Positions 34,054 through 45,160 of a DNA stretch of 64,000 bases are shown piece by piece. Numbering within the stretch: the stretch's first letter is position 1; every line of letters starts with the position of its first letter. The DNA is from Ptiloglossa arizonensis (lineage: Eukaryota > Arthropoda > Insecta > Hymenoptera > Colletidae): assembly GCF_051014685.1 (NCBI RefSeq), contig NC_135056.1:7378001-7442000 (forward strand), in the 5' to 3' direction. The notes under the pieces were generated by a model. It saw only the letters and a program-made list of their open reading frames with translations. It had not been told where the DNA came from and made no database searches. The position numbers and the translations under genes were made by a program.

Positions 34054-34208
34054 TTGGAAAGAATGTAATAAGAGCGCAATGAAATAATAAAGAATGAAGA
34101 AAAAGGGAAAAAGAACAGTAGAAAATAAGAAGAAATGTGTAAGATAATAAGTGAGTTGTTAAGAAAAAGGAATAGTAAAAAAATAAAATATAAAGTTCAG
34201 AGACAACA
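34054..34208 (+). repeat. A/G-rich segmental duplicate, copy 2
   Basis: Second copy, 571 bases after copy 1 in the same orientation, with small deletions in the AAATAAAAT-rich part. Confidence 0.9.
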
Positions 34209-36809
34209 CGAATGATATTTCCCTTCGAAAAAATTGTTTTCGACAACATACAAAAATTCACACGGTGTACAGCCTGTTCTTTAATATCCACGTGCAAAAT
34301 CATTGATACAAGAAGCTTTCGAAAATCTTTTCCATGGGAAGACCCCTGCCTAGTAAATCTATCGCGTAACATTTATAGTAATACGTCGTCCATGAAAATG
34401 ACTCGAATGCTTCGACGTATAGCAGCAGCTGATGTTTCAAACGAGTTGAGAGTCGAAGCAACGAACTTGAAATACGACTTATTAATTCCGACGAAGGTAA
34501 ACCAGATTGCCCCTCGGTATAATTCCTTTGATCGCGATGAACAACATCGAGAGTAGCTGGCGAACCGCCGAAACGCGCTTGAATTTTCGCACTTGATGCA
34601 AATTCCACCACGGATTACCGAATACCTCGAGTGCTTCTATCTCACGACGCTCTATAATAATTATTGTTCCAACGTGGAATTATCACACGTGAAAACAAAC
34701 GCCCTTGCCCAATAGAGGCAGCCCATGGTCAACGATAGGACGTCGTTGTCGAAAAAACCGAGGTCGAGTCGGTGCTCGTAACACTCATGAATAATCATGC
34801 ACGAGAAATCCCCCTTGGGAAAAATTTCAGACTGCCATCGGAGTGTCCTGTATTAAAGGAGTCGTTGCAATTTTCTTAATGGCGATGGAAACGCAACGGA
34901 AGTCCTTTAAGTGTTCAGCAGCGTTAAGTAGCGGGTGTTTGAATTAGTTACGTTTACATAACGAAGCTTAACAATACTCGTAAACATTGCAAGTGCTGCG
35001 AAAGCTGGCTGAAAAAATGTTTGCTTACATTCTGTTTGCCTTGTAGAATTAGGAAATTGGAAATTGGAGTGTGCGAGGTTATACAATGAGAAGTTTGAAA
35101 CACTACTGATTAATAATGAAGAATGATAAGTGAGCTTTTGTAAAATAATGAAGAACTAGGAATTGAAAAGAGAAAAAGGAAACGAACGTGGGAAATAAGT
35201 ATAAATATACGTATGAGATAATAATTGCGTTGGTAAAAGAATAATAGTATAATAATAGTAGAATAATATAATCGATGAAAATGTTCTGTAATGAATGGGG
35301 TACATAAGTTGCAATTTTGGCGACGTAAATAATTGAGTTATACGAAGAAATTCTTAATATACCTATGCTGTTTGTAATTTGCAACTTTTGTTCGACAAAT
35401 TGTTTTCTTTAACCCATAGCTTTCATGGTATTGAATTAACACAATATGTGTTATAGGAGTGTTTTATAGGATGTTGAATGGTGCATAAAATATAGAGGAC
35501 ACGATTATTGTAAAAGTAGACATTTGTTGACACCGACATTGAGTAGATCATTCCAAATGTATTTGTAAAATTTTCATCCACTATCTAGAATATAAATATT
35601 AATGTATCAGCAATTTATGGTGTTATATTACTGTGTAGTCAAGGTTAGATATTGTTGTTAATCGATAAATTCCATTAATCAGAATAATTTTCAATTAAAT
35701 TTTAACAGAATGTTTCTCAGATATCTTCAAATAGATCGATTCTTGTTTGTTTACACTAAAATGGCGATAGTGTAATACGATAAAATAAAATCTCTAAAAC
35801 CTCGATCCGAACACTCTTTTACGAAACTTATTTTAAAAAAGCTCTTAAGGTATTGACAAACTAATTACATACCCGTCGACAGTAGTTCCTTTCATGTAGC
35901 ATGAGTGGCTTAAGTGGGACAGCTTATATACGTAGTAGGACCATAATAAACTCGTGTATTGAACGAATTTTACTTCCCCTCTCCAGGAAAATTTACATAA
36001 AAATTATATCACGAGAATTACAAAGCACCAGCTTCAGATCGTTTCACTGTACACCATCCTCGTTTTACAGTGCAATTGCTTTTCAATCGTTTGTAAATTT
36101 AAATATCATTTAACCAATGAAATCACTGACGATAAAACCGTTAAAAATTGACACGAAAATAGCGTTCGTAAAATATCGACGAACCAATTAATATTTGAAA
36201 GAAAACATTGAATAAAGATCACGAGATTCTGATTACGAACGAAACGGAACAGCACATTTGCAACACGTTGGAGCAACTATCAAAAAAACTGTTAATCACG
36301 ATTAAAAACTCTATTCATACAGTGTTGGTAACTCGCTTACAAGCCCTCCTTGTTAATATATAAGTGCAGTTAAAAAGCTGCAGAAACGTGTAAAGAGTAA
36401 TTTACTTAGTCGACGTTTCTCTTCAGGTGCGCAATTAACTAAACAAGAAGGGTGTTGAACATTAGCATAAAAACGTAAAACTAGGGCGCTATAAAAAGAA
36501 CTATATACGGAAAATACGAAGAAATGACCAAAAACGAAAAACGAGGACGAAAGTTTCCGTCTCTGTTTTCGACACGAAGTTTCAAGCGAGAAGAAAAAGA
36601 AAGTAATTTACAAGTGCGAGATTTAAAGTCTCGCGGACGAAAGAATCTTACAGGTGCCGGTTATTGGTCGTTAATTAAAACTGCTTCCGATAGTTGCAAA
36701 AAGGATCGGGTTCACTCGGCCATACATCACCGCGTTTAACAGTTCCCCGACCGTTTACAAATTTAAGGGGCAACGTATAGTTGAATTTCCAAAGGGAACA
36801 CGGCCCGGT
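34209..36809. other. Mostly AT-rich, no recognised feature
   Basis: Open frames on both strands at 34.2-34.6 kb overlap and show no domain. A weak relative of the A/G-rich duplicate is at 35115-35280. Nothing else is supported. Confidence 0.45.
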
Positions 36810-37165
36810 GTTATTAATGATACGTTATCACGCAGAAGGGTGAACGGGTGTTGTCGCTTTGATCGTCGTGGAACAACGCTATTCGGAAGGGGGAATGGTG
36901 CAAACGGTGTACAATTTGTACCCGAGTTTTCGTACTTGGCAGAAATTGCGTCCCGACATGGCCCCCTCTCGCGCGTGCGAAGATGAAACTCACCGTTCTG
37001 TCTCGCGCGACACTTTGTAATAATTATCGTTTCGTCGCGAGATTTATGGGACGGCTCTGGTATCCCGGGCCATTGAAATTTTCTGACTGCACCGAAATAA
37101 TTGCGACGTTGTTCGTCGAGGCTGCACGAACCAATGTTCGCGGTTCCTCGTCCCTGTAATTAATC
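36810..37165 (+). promoter_or_regulatory. Repeated CpG-rich module, copy 2
   Basis: Same block order as copy 1: GTTATTAATGATACGTTATC (36810), GTCGCTTTGATCGTCGTGGA (36853), GGTGTACAATTTGTACCCGA with GTTTT, then AATTATCGTTTCGTCGCGAG followed by ATTTATGGGACGG (37022-37053), and finally GTAATTAATCAC near 37157. The start lies 5.31 kb after copy 1 and 5.10 kb before the 41.9-kb copy. No common open frame. Confidence 0.5.
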
Positions 37166-37685
37166 ACACTCGTTCGATGATTTCCGCAAAATTGAGGAAA
37201 CTGACGGTGGGAATTAGCAGTTTGTTTTTTTGTTTTTTGTTCTTTTATTTTATCATCGTACCGATGTTCGTTTTCAAATATTTTTCAGCGACCGTGCTTC
37301 GTCACCGCGGGTGCTTTTTCTATTTATAAACTCGATACTCGTTCGTAGGGATGGGATTTCGATACTTTGGATACCTTTACGTATGAAATTGATACTCTTG
37401 TATTATTATAAAGTGTGTTTAACAAAGATTTCTGATTTATCGCCCGGGATCGATTATTGGAATCAAATAGTCGTGTGCGAAGCATCGGCTGGATGAAGAT
37501 TTCTTTGAAATTGTTCGAACGGTGTCTAATTTTCACTCAGATAAGTGGGATTTGATTATTGTTGTGTAAGTGTTTGGGATATTTACTAGGAAGCTTTTCG
37601 TTCGATGTGAGATATACATTGATCGTGTAATTTAAAGTGGAATTTTTATGGAACAAATACCGAATTGAAAGTCGTTTTATTTTAA
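37166..37685. other. AT-rich, no recognised feature
   Basis: Short open frames on both strands near 37.2-37.5 kb show no motif. The stretch leads into the terminal-repeat array. Confidence 0.45.
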
Positions 37686-38331
37686 TAGGTTGTTCAATAA
37701 GTTTTGTCGTTTGATAAAACTTATTGCACAGTACTGTTCAATGTAGTTTTATCGAATAACAAAATTTATTGAGCAGTACTGTCCAATGTAGTTTTATCAA
37801 ATAACAAAATTTATTGAGTAGTACTGTTCAACGTAGTTTTATCGAATAACAGAATTTATTGAGCAGTACTGTTCAATGTAGTTTTATCGAATAACAAAAT
37901 TTATTGAGAAGTACTGTCCAATGTAGTTTTATCGAATAACAAAATTTATTGAGCAGTACTGTCCAATGTAGTTTTATCGAATAACGAAATTTATTGAGCA
38001 GTACTGTTCAATGTAGTTTTATCGAATAACAAAATTTATTGAGCAGTACTGTTCAACATAGTTCTATCGAATAACAAAATTTATTGAGCAGTACTGTTCA
38101 ATGTTATTTTTATCGAATAACAAAATTTATTTTGCAGTACTGTTCAATGTAGTTTTATCGAATAACAGAATTTATTGAGCAGTACTGTTCAACGTAGTTT
38201 TATCGAATAACAAAATTTATTGAGCAGTACTGTTTAATATAGTTTTATCGAATAACAAAATTTATCGAGCAACCTAGTACTATACTGTTCAATAAGTTTT
38301 GTCGTTCCATAAAACTTATTGAACAACCTAG
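37686..38331. mobile_element. 45-bp tandem array built from mariner-type end repeats
   Basis: The segment begins TAGGTTGTTCAATAAGTTTT and ends, as its complement, AAAACTTATTGAACAACCTA, so the whole block has matching inverted ends. Between them a 45-base unit recurs about a dozen times (AGTTTTATCGAATAACAAAA then TTTATTGAGCAGTACTGTTCAATGT). Each unit is an imperfect palindrome of the end repeat itself: the first and last units still read TTCAATAAGTTTTGTCGTT(N)ATAAAACTTATTG. Inner units share changes absent from the outer ones. A palindromic MITE thus appears to have amplified its own core. Single palindromes of the same type lie at 56422 and 57013. Confidence 0.85.
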
Positions 38332-39170
38332 TATTCGTTGTTTGACGTTTTTATCCAAGTAAGCATTTTATACATTGAATTTTGGTAGTAGATTAGCAAC
38401 ATTGTTGTTTCGTTAAGGACTTGACGATATGTACTGTTTGAATTGTATCGATATGGTAAATATCGGAAAAAGTTTTTATTGGATTGAAATTCGTACATTT
38501 TTCTGTTACAAATACATTGTATTAAAGAAAGACAATTTCAACAGATTTAATTACACATCTGTATATTTTACATTCTCGATTCACGTTTGTTTAGAATAGA
38601 TTCGAAAAGTAAACGATCCGAGAACTTTTATAGTGACATTTTAAAAAAACGAATCCAAACATAAATTTTCGTTTCAAGCGAGAGAACAACAACCTCTATC
38701 GGAACAAAATGATAGAATATTTCCAAAAAACAACGATCAAAATTACAAAGCAAACACGAATCGTAAAATTTAAATGAAAAATATATTACACTAAATTTTC
38801 CATAAAATTACAGAATCTCAGAAGTTCGTAAATATTCATTACACAGAGGCAACAAAACTGCACATATAATTCCAACTGTAAAAGTCTACATGTACCTTAA
38901 ATTATTATCTAAAATTGAAGGTTGTACTTAAAATTTAACCTAGAAAAAATTTTAAGTAAGGTTGTACTTAAAATTTAACAACCCCGTTACTTATTTCACC
39001 AATTTCTCCGATAATACTCCATTATTCCATTATCATAGAAATCATTTCAAACAAAAGTGAAAAATTTGTCTACGATCGGACCGTTTCGATCAACACCAAG
39101 GTCCTTAATTCATCGAAGAAGCAACGACAGAAATCGTTGGTTGGTCTCGTCTCGATTATTGTTACAAAAT
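38332..39170. other. AT-rich, no recognised feature
   Basis: A 29-base stretch (AAGGTTGTACTTAAAATTTAAC) is repeated at about 38919 and 38958. Nothing else is seen. Confidence 0.45.
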
Positions 39171-39625
39171 CGTGTGTCACCGAGCCGGTGTCCCGTCGCA
39201 ATTTATTCGGACACCGCGTATATCTTCGCAGCCCTTTCAGCGCATTCGATTCTTCGCGCGTTCATCGTGCAGAAATATTTTCCTTGATCGAAATACGAGT
39301 ATTCCTGCATTTTGTTATCCTGCCATTCCAGAGCGGAATTGTTCGCGACATCCGTTTCGTACACGCGATATCGTGTCAGTTTCATTCGCGCGTCAGGTTC
39401 ATCGGGAGCCAGGTCCGCGCCAGCGAATTATGATATTCCTTTTTTTTTCACCTCGTGCTCGCTCTGAGCACGAATATAACACCGCGAAAGAGCACGATAG
39501 ACACGAGGATGGATCAGCGGGCTTGTCTTCCGTAGCGTTTCGCGATTGTTGTTGCTTCATCGCGAAATTTATGACACGGCCGCCAGACGTTCCGCTACAA
39601 ATTAATAACGTATCGATACAAATGT
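39171..39625 (+). promoter_or_regulatory. Repeated CpG-rich module, partial copy
   Basis: The third block of the module is clear at 39543-39580: ATTGTTGTTGCTTCATCGCG followed by AAATTTATGACACGG. A looser version, GTCCCGTCGCAATTTATTCG, is at 39189-39208. An ATTAATAACG end follows at 39600. The first block (TTGATCGTCGG) was not found. Long overlapping open frames (up to 158 codons) cross the region but have no protein motif. Confidence 0.35.
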
Positions 39626-40349
39626 TGCCCGCTCGTGAACGTTTATAAATGCAACGACTTTGGTAAATTTGATCGAATTACGAAATCGGTGGCGAATTCG
39701 AAGGAAAGCTTGCCCCGACGCGATTAAATCCAAATTGATGCGATTACGAACGTACCGGAAGCCAATTTTGTATTGTATTGCGATCGATAAATAACGTTTT
39801 CGATGGAATTATGGCCACCTAAAAGTTTCATCGAGAATTCGGTCTCTGCGGCAAAAGTAATACTGTGATAAATAATCAAATTCCAATTGTACTGCGTATT
39901 AATTGCTCGAAAGGGTCATTTTTCCCCCACTGTTAGGCGAGGCAACTGTAGGATACGAATTATCGAAAGTATTATCGAAAAAAATTGGAAATCAGGATAT
40001 TGTTTTTCAAGAATGAAAAATCTGGCGTTTGTACGCTATGTGAAAAATAATTAAGTGTATTCGAACGATTGTTCTAGATCGGTGATTTTCATAGGTTTTT
40101 ACTTCTTTTTGTATCCTTCTTGTATCTCCACTTAAAAAGAAAAATTCAACGTGCAAGATAAGTGGTAGGTTTAAAGCGAGCCGAGAAAAAATATAGTGAC
40201 GGTTCGGTATCCACGCATTTTTCTAGATTAAATTCTTTCGTGACTCCTCCCCATTGGACTGCAAACATCAATCACTTTGAAAAACACTGATCTAGATCCA
40301 TAGATCTAGTTTGTAGATAATCCATAACTGTGTCGTTGTTCCAGCTACA
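39626..40349. other. AT-rich, no recognised feature
   Basis: No open frame with a motif. Leads into the 198-bp array. Confidence 0.5.
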
Positions 40350-41785
40350 TTGTTTTCTGATTAATATTTCGATAATTGATACTAATTTACACCAGTTACT
40401 AATTTCTAACATCGATAACAACAAAATGTAACCAAAACAAGGAGGTAAAATAATGCTACCAAAGAAAGATAATATTTCCAAAATAATTATCAAGAAGTAA
40501 TTTCACAAATACAGATGTCAATATTCATTCGATGCTTCAGAAGAAATACTCGAGAATCAGTATCATTCGTCACTAATATTAGATCCCGTCGTCATACTAA
40601 TTTCGAGACATCGATAACACCAAAATGTAACCAAAATAAGAAGGTACAACAATAATACTAAAGAAAGATAATATTTCCAAAATAATTATCAAAAAATAAT
40701 TTTAAGAATACCGATATCAATATTCATTCGGTACTTTAGAAATACTTGAGAATCAGTATCATTCGTCACTAATATTAGATCCCGTCGTCATACTAATTTC
40801 GTAACATCGATAACACCAAAATGTAACCAAAACAAGAAGGTACAATAATAATACTAAAGAAAGATAATATTTCCAAAATAATTATCAAAAAGTAACTTCA
40901 CAAATACCGATATCAATATCACTTCGATGCATCGGTCTAAATACTCGAGAATCAGTATTATTTGTCACTAATATTGGATCCCGACGTCATAGTTATTTCG
41001 TAACATCAATAACACCAAAATGTAACCAAAACAAGAAGGTACAATAATAATATTAAAGAAAGATAATATTTCCAAAATAATTGTGAAAAAGTAACTTCAC
41101 AAATACCGATATCAATATTCATTCGATACTTTAGAAATACTCAAGAATCAGTATCATTCGTCACTAATATTAGATCCCGACGTCATACTTATTTCGTAAC
41201 ATCAATAACACCAAAATGTAACCAAAACAAGAAGGTACAATAATAATACTAAAGAAAGATAATATTTCCAAAATAATTATCAAAAAGTAACTTCACAAAT
41301 ACCGATATCAATATCACTTCGATGCATCGGTCTAAATACTCGAGAATCAGTATTATTTGTCACTAATACTGGATCCCGACGTCATACTTATTTCGTAACA
41401 TCAATAACACCAAAATGTAACCAAAACAAGAAGGTACAATCATAATATTAAAGAAAGATAATATTTCCAAAATAATTATCAAAAAGTAACTTCACAAATA
41501 CCGATATCAATATCACTTCGATGCATCGGTCTAAATACTCGAGAATCAGCATCGTTCGTCACTAATATTGAGTTCCGTCGTCATTCTAATTTTCGTAACA
41601 TCAATAACACCAAAATGTAACTAAAACAAGGAGTTACAGCAATAATACTAAACAAAGCTAACATTTACAAAATAATTGTGAAAAAGTAACTTCACAAATA
41701 CCGATATCAATATCAGTTCGATGCATCGGTCTAAATACTCGAGAATCAGCATCGTTCGTCACTAATATTGGGTCCCGTGGTTAGT
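40350..41785 (+). repeat. 196-200-bp tandem array, about seven copies
   Basis: The (A/G)GATCCCG(T/A)CGTCAT landmark recurs at 40581, 40777, 40976, 41172, 41371 and, altered, at 41570 and 41770. Steps are 196, 199, 196, 199, 199 and 200 bases. Units with TTCATTCG(G/A)(T)ACTTTAGAAA alternate with units with TCACTTCGATGCATCGGTCT over the middle copies, so part of the array is built from two-unit repeats. The last copy runs straight into the CpG-rich sequence before a module copy. No conserved open frame. Confidence 0.9.
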
Positions 41786-41911
41786 CCCAACGCAGATCTT
41801 GGCACGCGCGAACGCTGTAGGTAAACAGAGGGGGTGACTACTGCAAGGAAGCAGCGATATTAAACAGAGAATTAAATCCACGGTAAACACGAAAACCGGG
41901 AGCGTATTTAG

Positions 41912-42220
41912 CGTCGTTAATTACTGGTGCGTTTATCGTTCGGCGAAATAACGCCGAAAGAAATCGCGATATAAATGCACACCGGGCTCTTTTTCCGGGA
42001 CGATACAAATTGCATCGTTCGCGGCGCGAGGTGAAGCTCGCCCGGCCGGCCGGCTATCGCGGCGGGCGTTCGCAATTATTGTTTCACAACGGAATTTATC
42101 ACGAGTTCTTCTTCCCGGCCGGCGAAGAACTTTTCGGGCCACGCGAGAGCAAACGTTGCCGCTTTGAACCCGGCTACCGCTGCCCCGGCCGCGGCGCAAC
42201 TTTTCTAATTAATGGTAATT
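41912..42220 (+). promoter_or_regulatory. Repeated CpG-rich module, copy 3
   Basis: Blocks in order: GTCGTTAATTACTGGTGCGT (41912), TTATCGTTCGGCGAAATAAC with GCCGAAAGAAATCGC (41933-41967), CAATTATTGTTTCACAACGG followed by AATTTATCACG (42073-42103), and CTAATTAATGGTAATTAG (42206-42223). The sequence between is very GC-rich (CCCGGCCGGCCGGC). Open frames on both strands (70 and 88 codons) have no motif and do not match frames in the other copies. Confidence 0.5.
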
Positions 42221-43384
42221 AGCCCCGAACGAGAAGAAGTTTAAGACCGCGATAAGAAACGGATCGCGCATAAACGGGATTTACAATCGAGCATTGTTCC
42301 TCGGTTTTTGACTTCGTCGCGGGTTTATTTACATTTTCCCAGTGCGTACCGGCTCGAAAACGACGACGGTGGTGATTTTTTTAGAAATTTACGCGTTTAC
42401 TTCCGGGATCCCCGGAAATTGGATTTTCTACGAATTCGAACGGGAAACCGGACATCGATGCGGTGTATAATTGAGAACGTATTTTTGTTTCCTCTTTTCG
42501 GATCGGGAAGCGGAAAAATGTTTCTACCTTTTCTTCCCTTTGTACTTAACTCGGTTGCACGAAACGGATATTTTTTACAGGCGGGATACGTATCTGAATG
42601 TTACTTAAATTCATTTAACGACGGAACAATGTACGAAGAACCGCGAATAAAAGAATTGTTATGTTGAATTTGAACTTCGCTTTTACGTAACGATGTACAG
42701 TCCAGTAATTTATCATTTGAACTCTAACCATGTTAAATTACTTTAATGCGTAATACTGGAAAACACAGATAATCTTGTTCGAAGTACATTACATAATTAA
42801 TGTAAGTGCGTTGTATACTACTGTTGATTCACGCCGTGTAATTAAGAAAATTAAAATTATTCACTTCAAAGAGTTTCAATGTTTAAATTATAATCGTGGA
42901 ATAAATTTCGTAAAATGTATCGTTGTTTAGAATACAAGTTCAAGAAAAATGATTACGAACAAACATTTAAATATTCATCGATTCGGAGCTTACGTGATCC
43001 TGTGTATAGCTTGAAGAAGATTTACATGGTTTTATGAAAACACGAGTGCTTGCCAAGCATGATTGAAAGATCGTCTCTAAACGGTCACTTGGATCGAGTA
43101 ATCGGAAAAAAAAAAACGTGTACATGTCACAACCAGACAGTGCTTCCAATTGGCAGAACATGAGTCACCAATGTCATCCTGTCGATCGAAAGTCTTCGCG
43201 CCTTTATGACGCATTGCTCAGTTGTGACAAGTTTTGCGCCACCCACGTAAAAACGTATGGGTATCTTGTTATCACCACTTCGATTTATTAATACACGTAC
43301 AATCGTTGAATCATTTAAACGCTCATCGAGACACCCCATGCTCTTCGCGTGTTTCGTACTCCGTAATTGTTTCTTTGCACAGTG
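42221..43384. other. Non-coding, no recognised feature
   Basis: A 119-codon open frame at 42308-42667 has no recognisable domain or splice context. The rest is AT-rich. Confidence 0.4.
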
Positions 43385-44830
43385 AAACGAATTTCAATTT
43401 TTATTGTATTCAATTTTTATTCAAGACTATCCCCGTTAGGTTTCACGAGAGTATCAAACAATTCCAAACATATTACAACTTCACCAACATGCAGAGCACT
43501 TGTTTCTCCAAAATAATCCAAAAGTGAAACGAGTTTCAATTGTATTGTTCTAAAATATCTCTACACCAATCGTCATAGTTTTATTCAAGACTGTCTGCGT
43601 TAGGTTTCACGAGAGTATCAAACCATTCGAAACATATTACAACTTCACCAACATGCAGAGCACTTGTTTCTCCAAAATAATCCAAAAGTAAAACGAGTTT
43701 CAATTGTATTATACCAAAACGTCTCTACACCAATCGTCATAGTTTTATTCAAGACTGTCTGCGTTAGGTTTCACGAGAGTATCAAACAATTAGAAACATA
43801 TTACAACTTCACCAACATGCAGAGCACTTGTTTCTCCAAAATAATCCAAAAGTGAAACGAGTTTCAATTGTATTGTACTAAAATATCTCTACACCAATCG
43901 TCATAGTTTTATTCAAGACTGTCTGCGTTAGGTTTCACGAGAGTATCAAACCATTCGAGACATATTACAACTTCACCAACATGCAGAGCATTTGTTTCTC
44001 CAAAATAATCCAAAAGTGAAACGAGTTTCAATTGTATTATACCAAAACGTCTCTACACCAATCGTCATAGTTTTATTCAAGACTGTCTGCGTTAGGTTTC
44101 ACGAGAGTATCAAACCATTCGAGACATATTACAACTTTATTAGCATGCAGAACATTTGTTTCTCCGAACATAATCCAAAGTAAATCAAGTTTCAATTATA
44201 TAATACTAAAACGTCTCTACACCAATCGCCATATTTTTATTCAACACTGTCCTCATTAGGTTTCACGAGAGTATCAAACAATTTGAAACATATTACAACT
44301 TCACCAACATGCAGAGCACTTGTTTCTCCAAAATAATCCAAAAGTGAAACGAGTTTCAATTGTATTGTACTAAAATATCTCTACACCAGTTGCCATAGTT
44401 TTATTCAAGACTGTGTCCTTTAGGTTTCACGAGAGTATCAAACAATTCGAGACATATTACAACTTTACCAGCATTTAGAATACTTGTTTCTCCAAACAGA
44501 ATCCAAAAGTAGAACAAGTTTCAATTATATTATACTAAAACGTCTCTACGCCAATCACCATACTTTTATTCAACACTGTCCCCCTACACGAGAGTATCAA
44601 ACAATTCGAGACATAATACAACTTTACCAGTATTCAGAACACTTGTTTCTCCGAATATAATCCAGAAAGTGAAACGAGTTTCAATAGTATTGTACTAAAA
44701 TATCTCTACACCAATCGCCATACTTTTAGTCAACACTGTCCCCCTACACGAGAGTATCAAACAATTCGAGACATAATACAACTTTACCATCACGTGGAGC
44801 ACTTTTTTCTCCGAGCATAGTCCAAAAACT
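43385..44830 (+). repeat. 164-bp tandem array, about nine copies
   Basis: The AACATGCAGAGCA(C/T)TT landmark recurs at 43486, 43650, 43814 and 43978, exactly 164 bases apart, and then in decaying form to about 44820. Each unit holds AGGTTTCACGAGAGTATCAA and GTGAAACGAGTTTCAATTG. Units with TTGTACTAAAATATCTCTAC alternate with units with TTATACCAAAACGTCTCTAC, so the repeat is largely two-unit (328 bases). Identical 63-codon open frames 328 bases apart follow from this. Since 164 is not a multiple of three, the frame is not kept through the array. The right-hand copies are shorter and more diverged. Confidence 0.9.
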
Positions 44831-44889
44831 ATGACCGCCGTTGTTCAACGCTGAAACGGAGCACCTTTTTACAATTAGTAGCTTTTGAA

Positions 44890-45160
44890 GGGGACGTTAT
44901 CACAAGGTGTCTGTGCTTTTATCGCCTCGGAGCAGTGACGAAAGGACCTTCCAGGATCGCGCTACATTCGAGTTTTAATGCTTGTTACGAACTGTAACCC
45001 TGCAACGTGAATGCACTCTACAATTACACCCTTACTGGGAACTTCGTCCTTGCCGTGCCGCGAAGTTTTCTTCGACGTTACGTCTTCTCTCGACTTTATT
45101 CTACGCGCAAAGGCTTTAATTAAAAAACTCACCGCGCATCCTTTAATTAGCGATCTCGCA
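44890..45160 (+). promoter_or_regulatory. Repeated CpG-rich module, weak copy
   Basis: GTGTCTGTGCTTTTATCGCC then GACGAAAGGACCTTCCAGGA and ACATTCGAGTTTT resemble the second block of the module copy at 31.5 kb, in the same order. GGCTTTAATTAAAAAACTCA and CTTTAATTAGCG near 45115-45150 stand where the AT-rich end block is expected. The third block is not convincing, hence low confidence. Confidence 0.2.

Noticed and set aside
34049..34611. Opposed open frames of 103-114 codons
   Set aside because: They overlap on opposite strands, include part of the A/G-rich duplicate, and show no motif.
39057..39648. Open frames of up to 158 codons
   Set aside because: Three overlapping frames in CpG-rich sequence; no domain, and no convincing start context or splice sites.
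43664..44183. Two identical 63-codon open frames 328 bases apart
   Set aside because: They fall at the same place in units of the 164-bp array, and the unit length is not a multiple of three, so they are by-products of the repeat.
40350..44830. Regular repeats as a CRISPR array
   Set aside because: Units of 164-200 bases are repeated throughout with no unique spacers, and the setting is eukaryotic.
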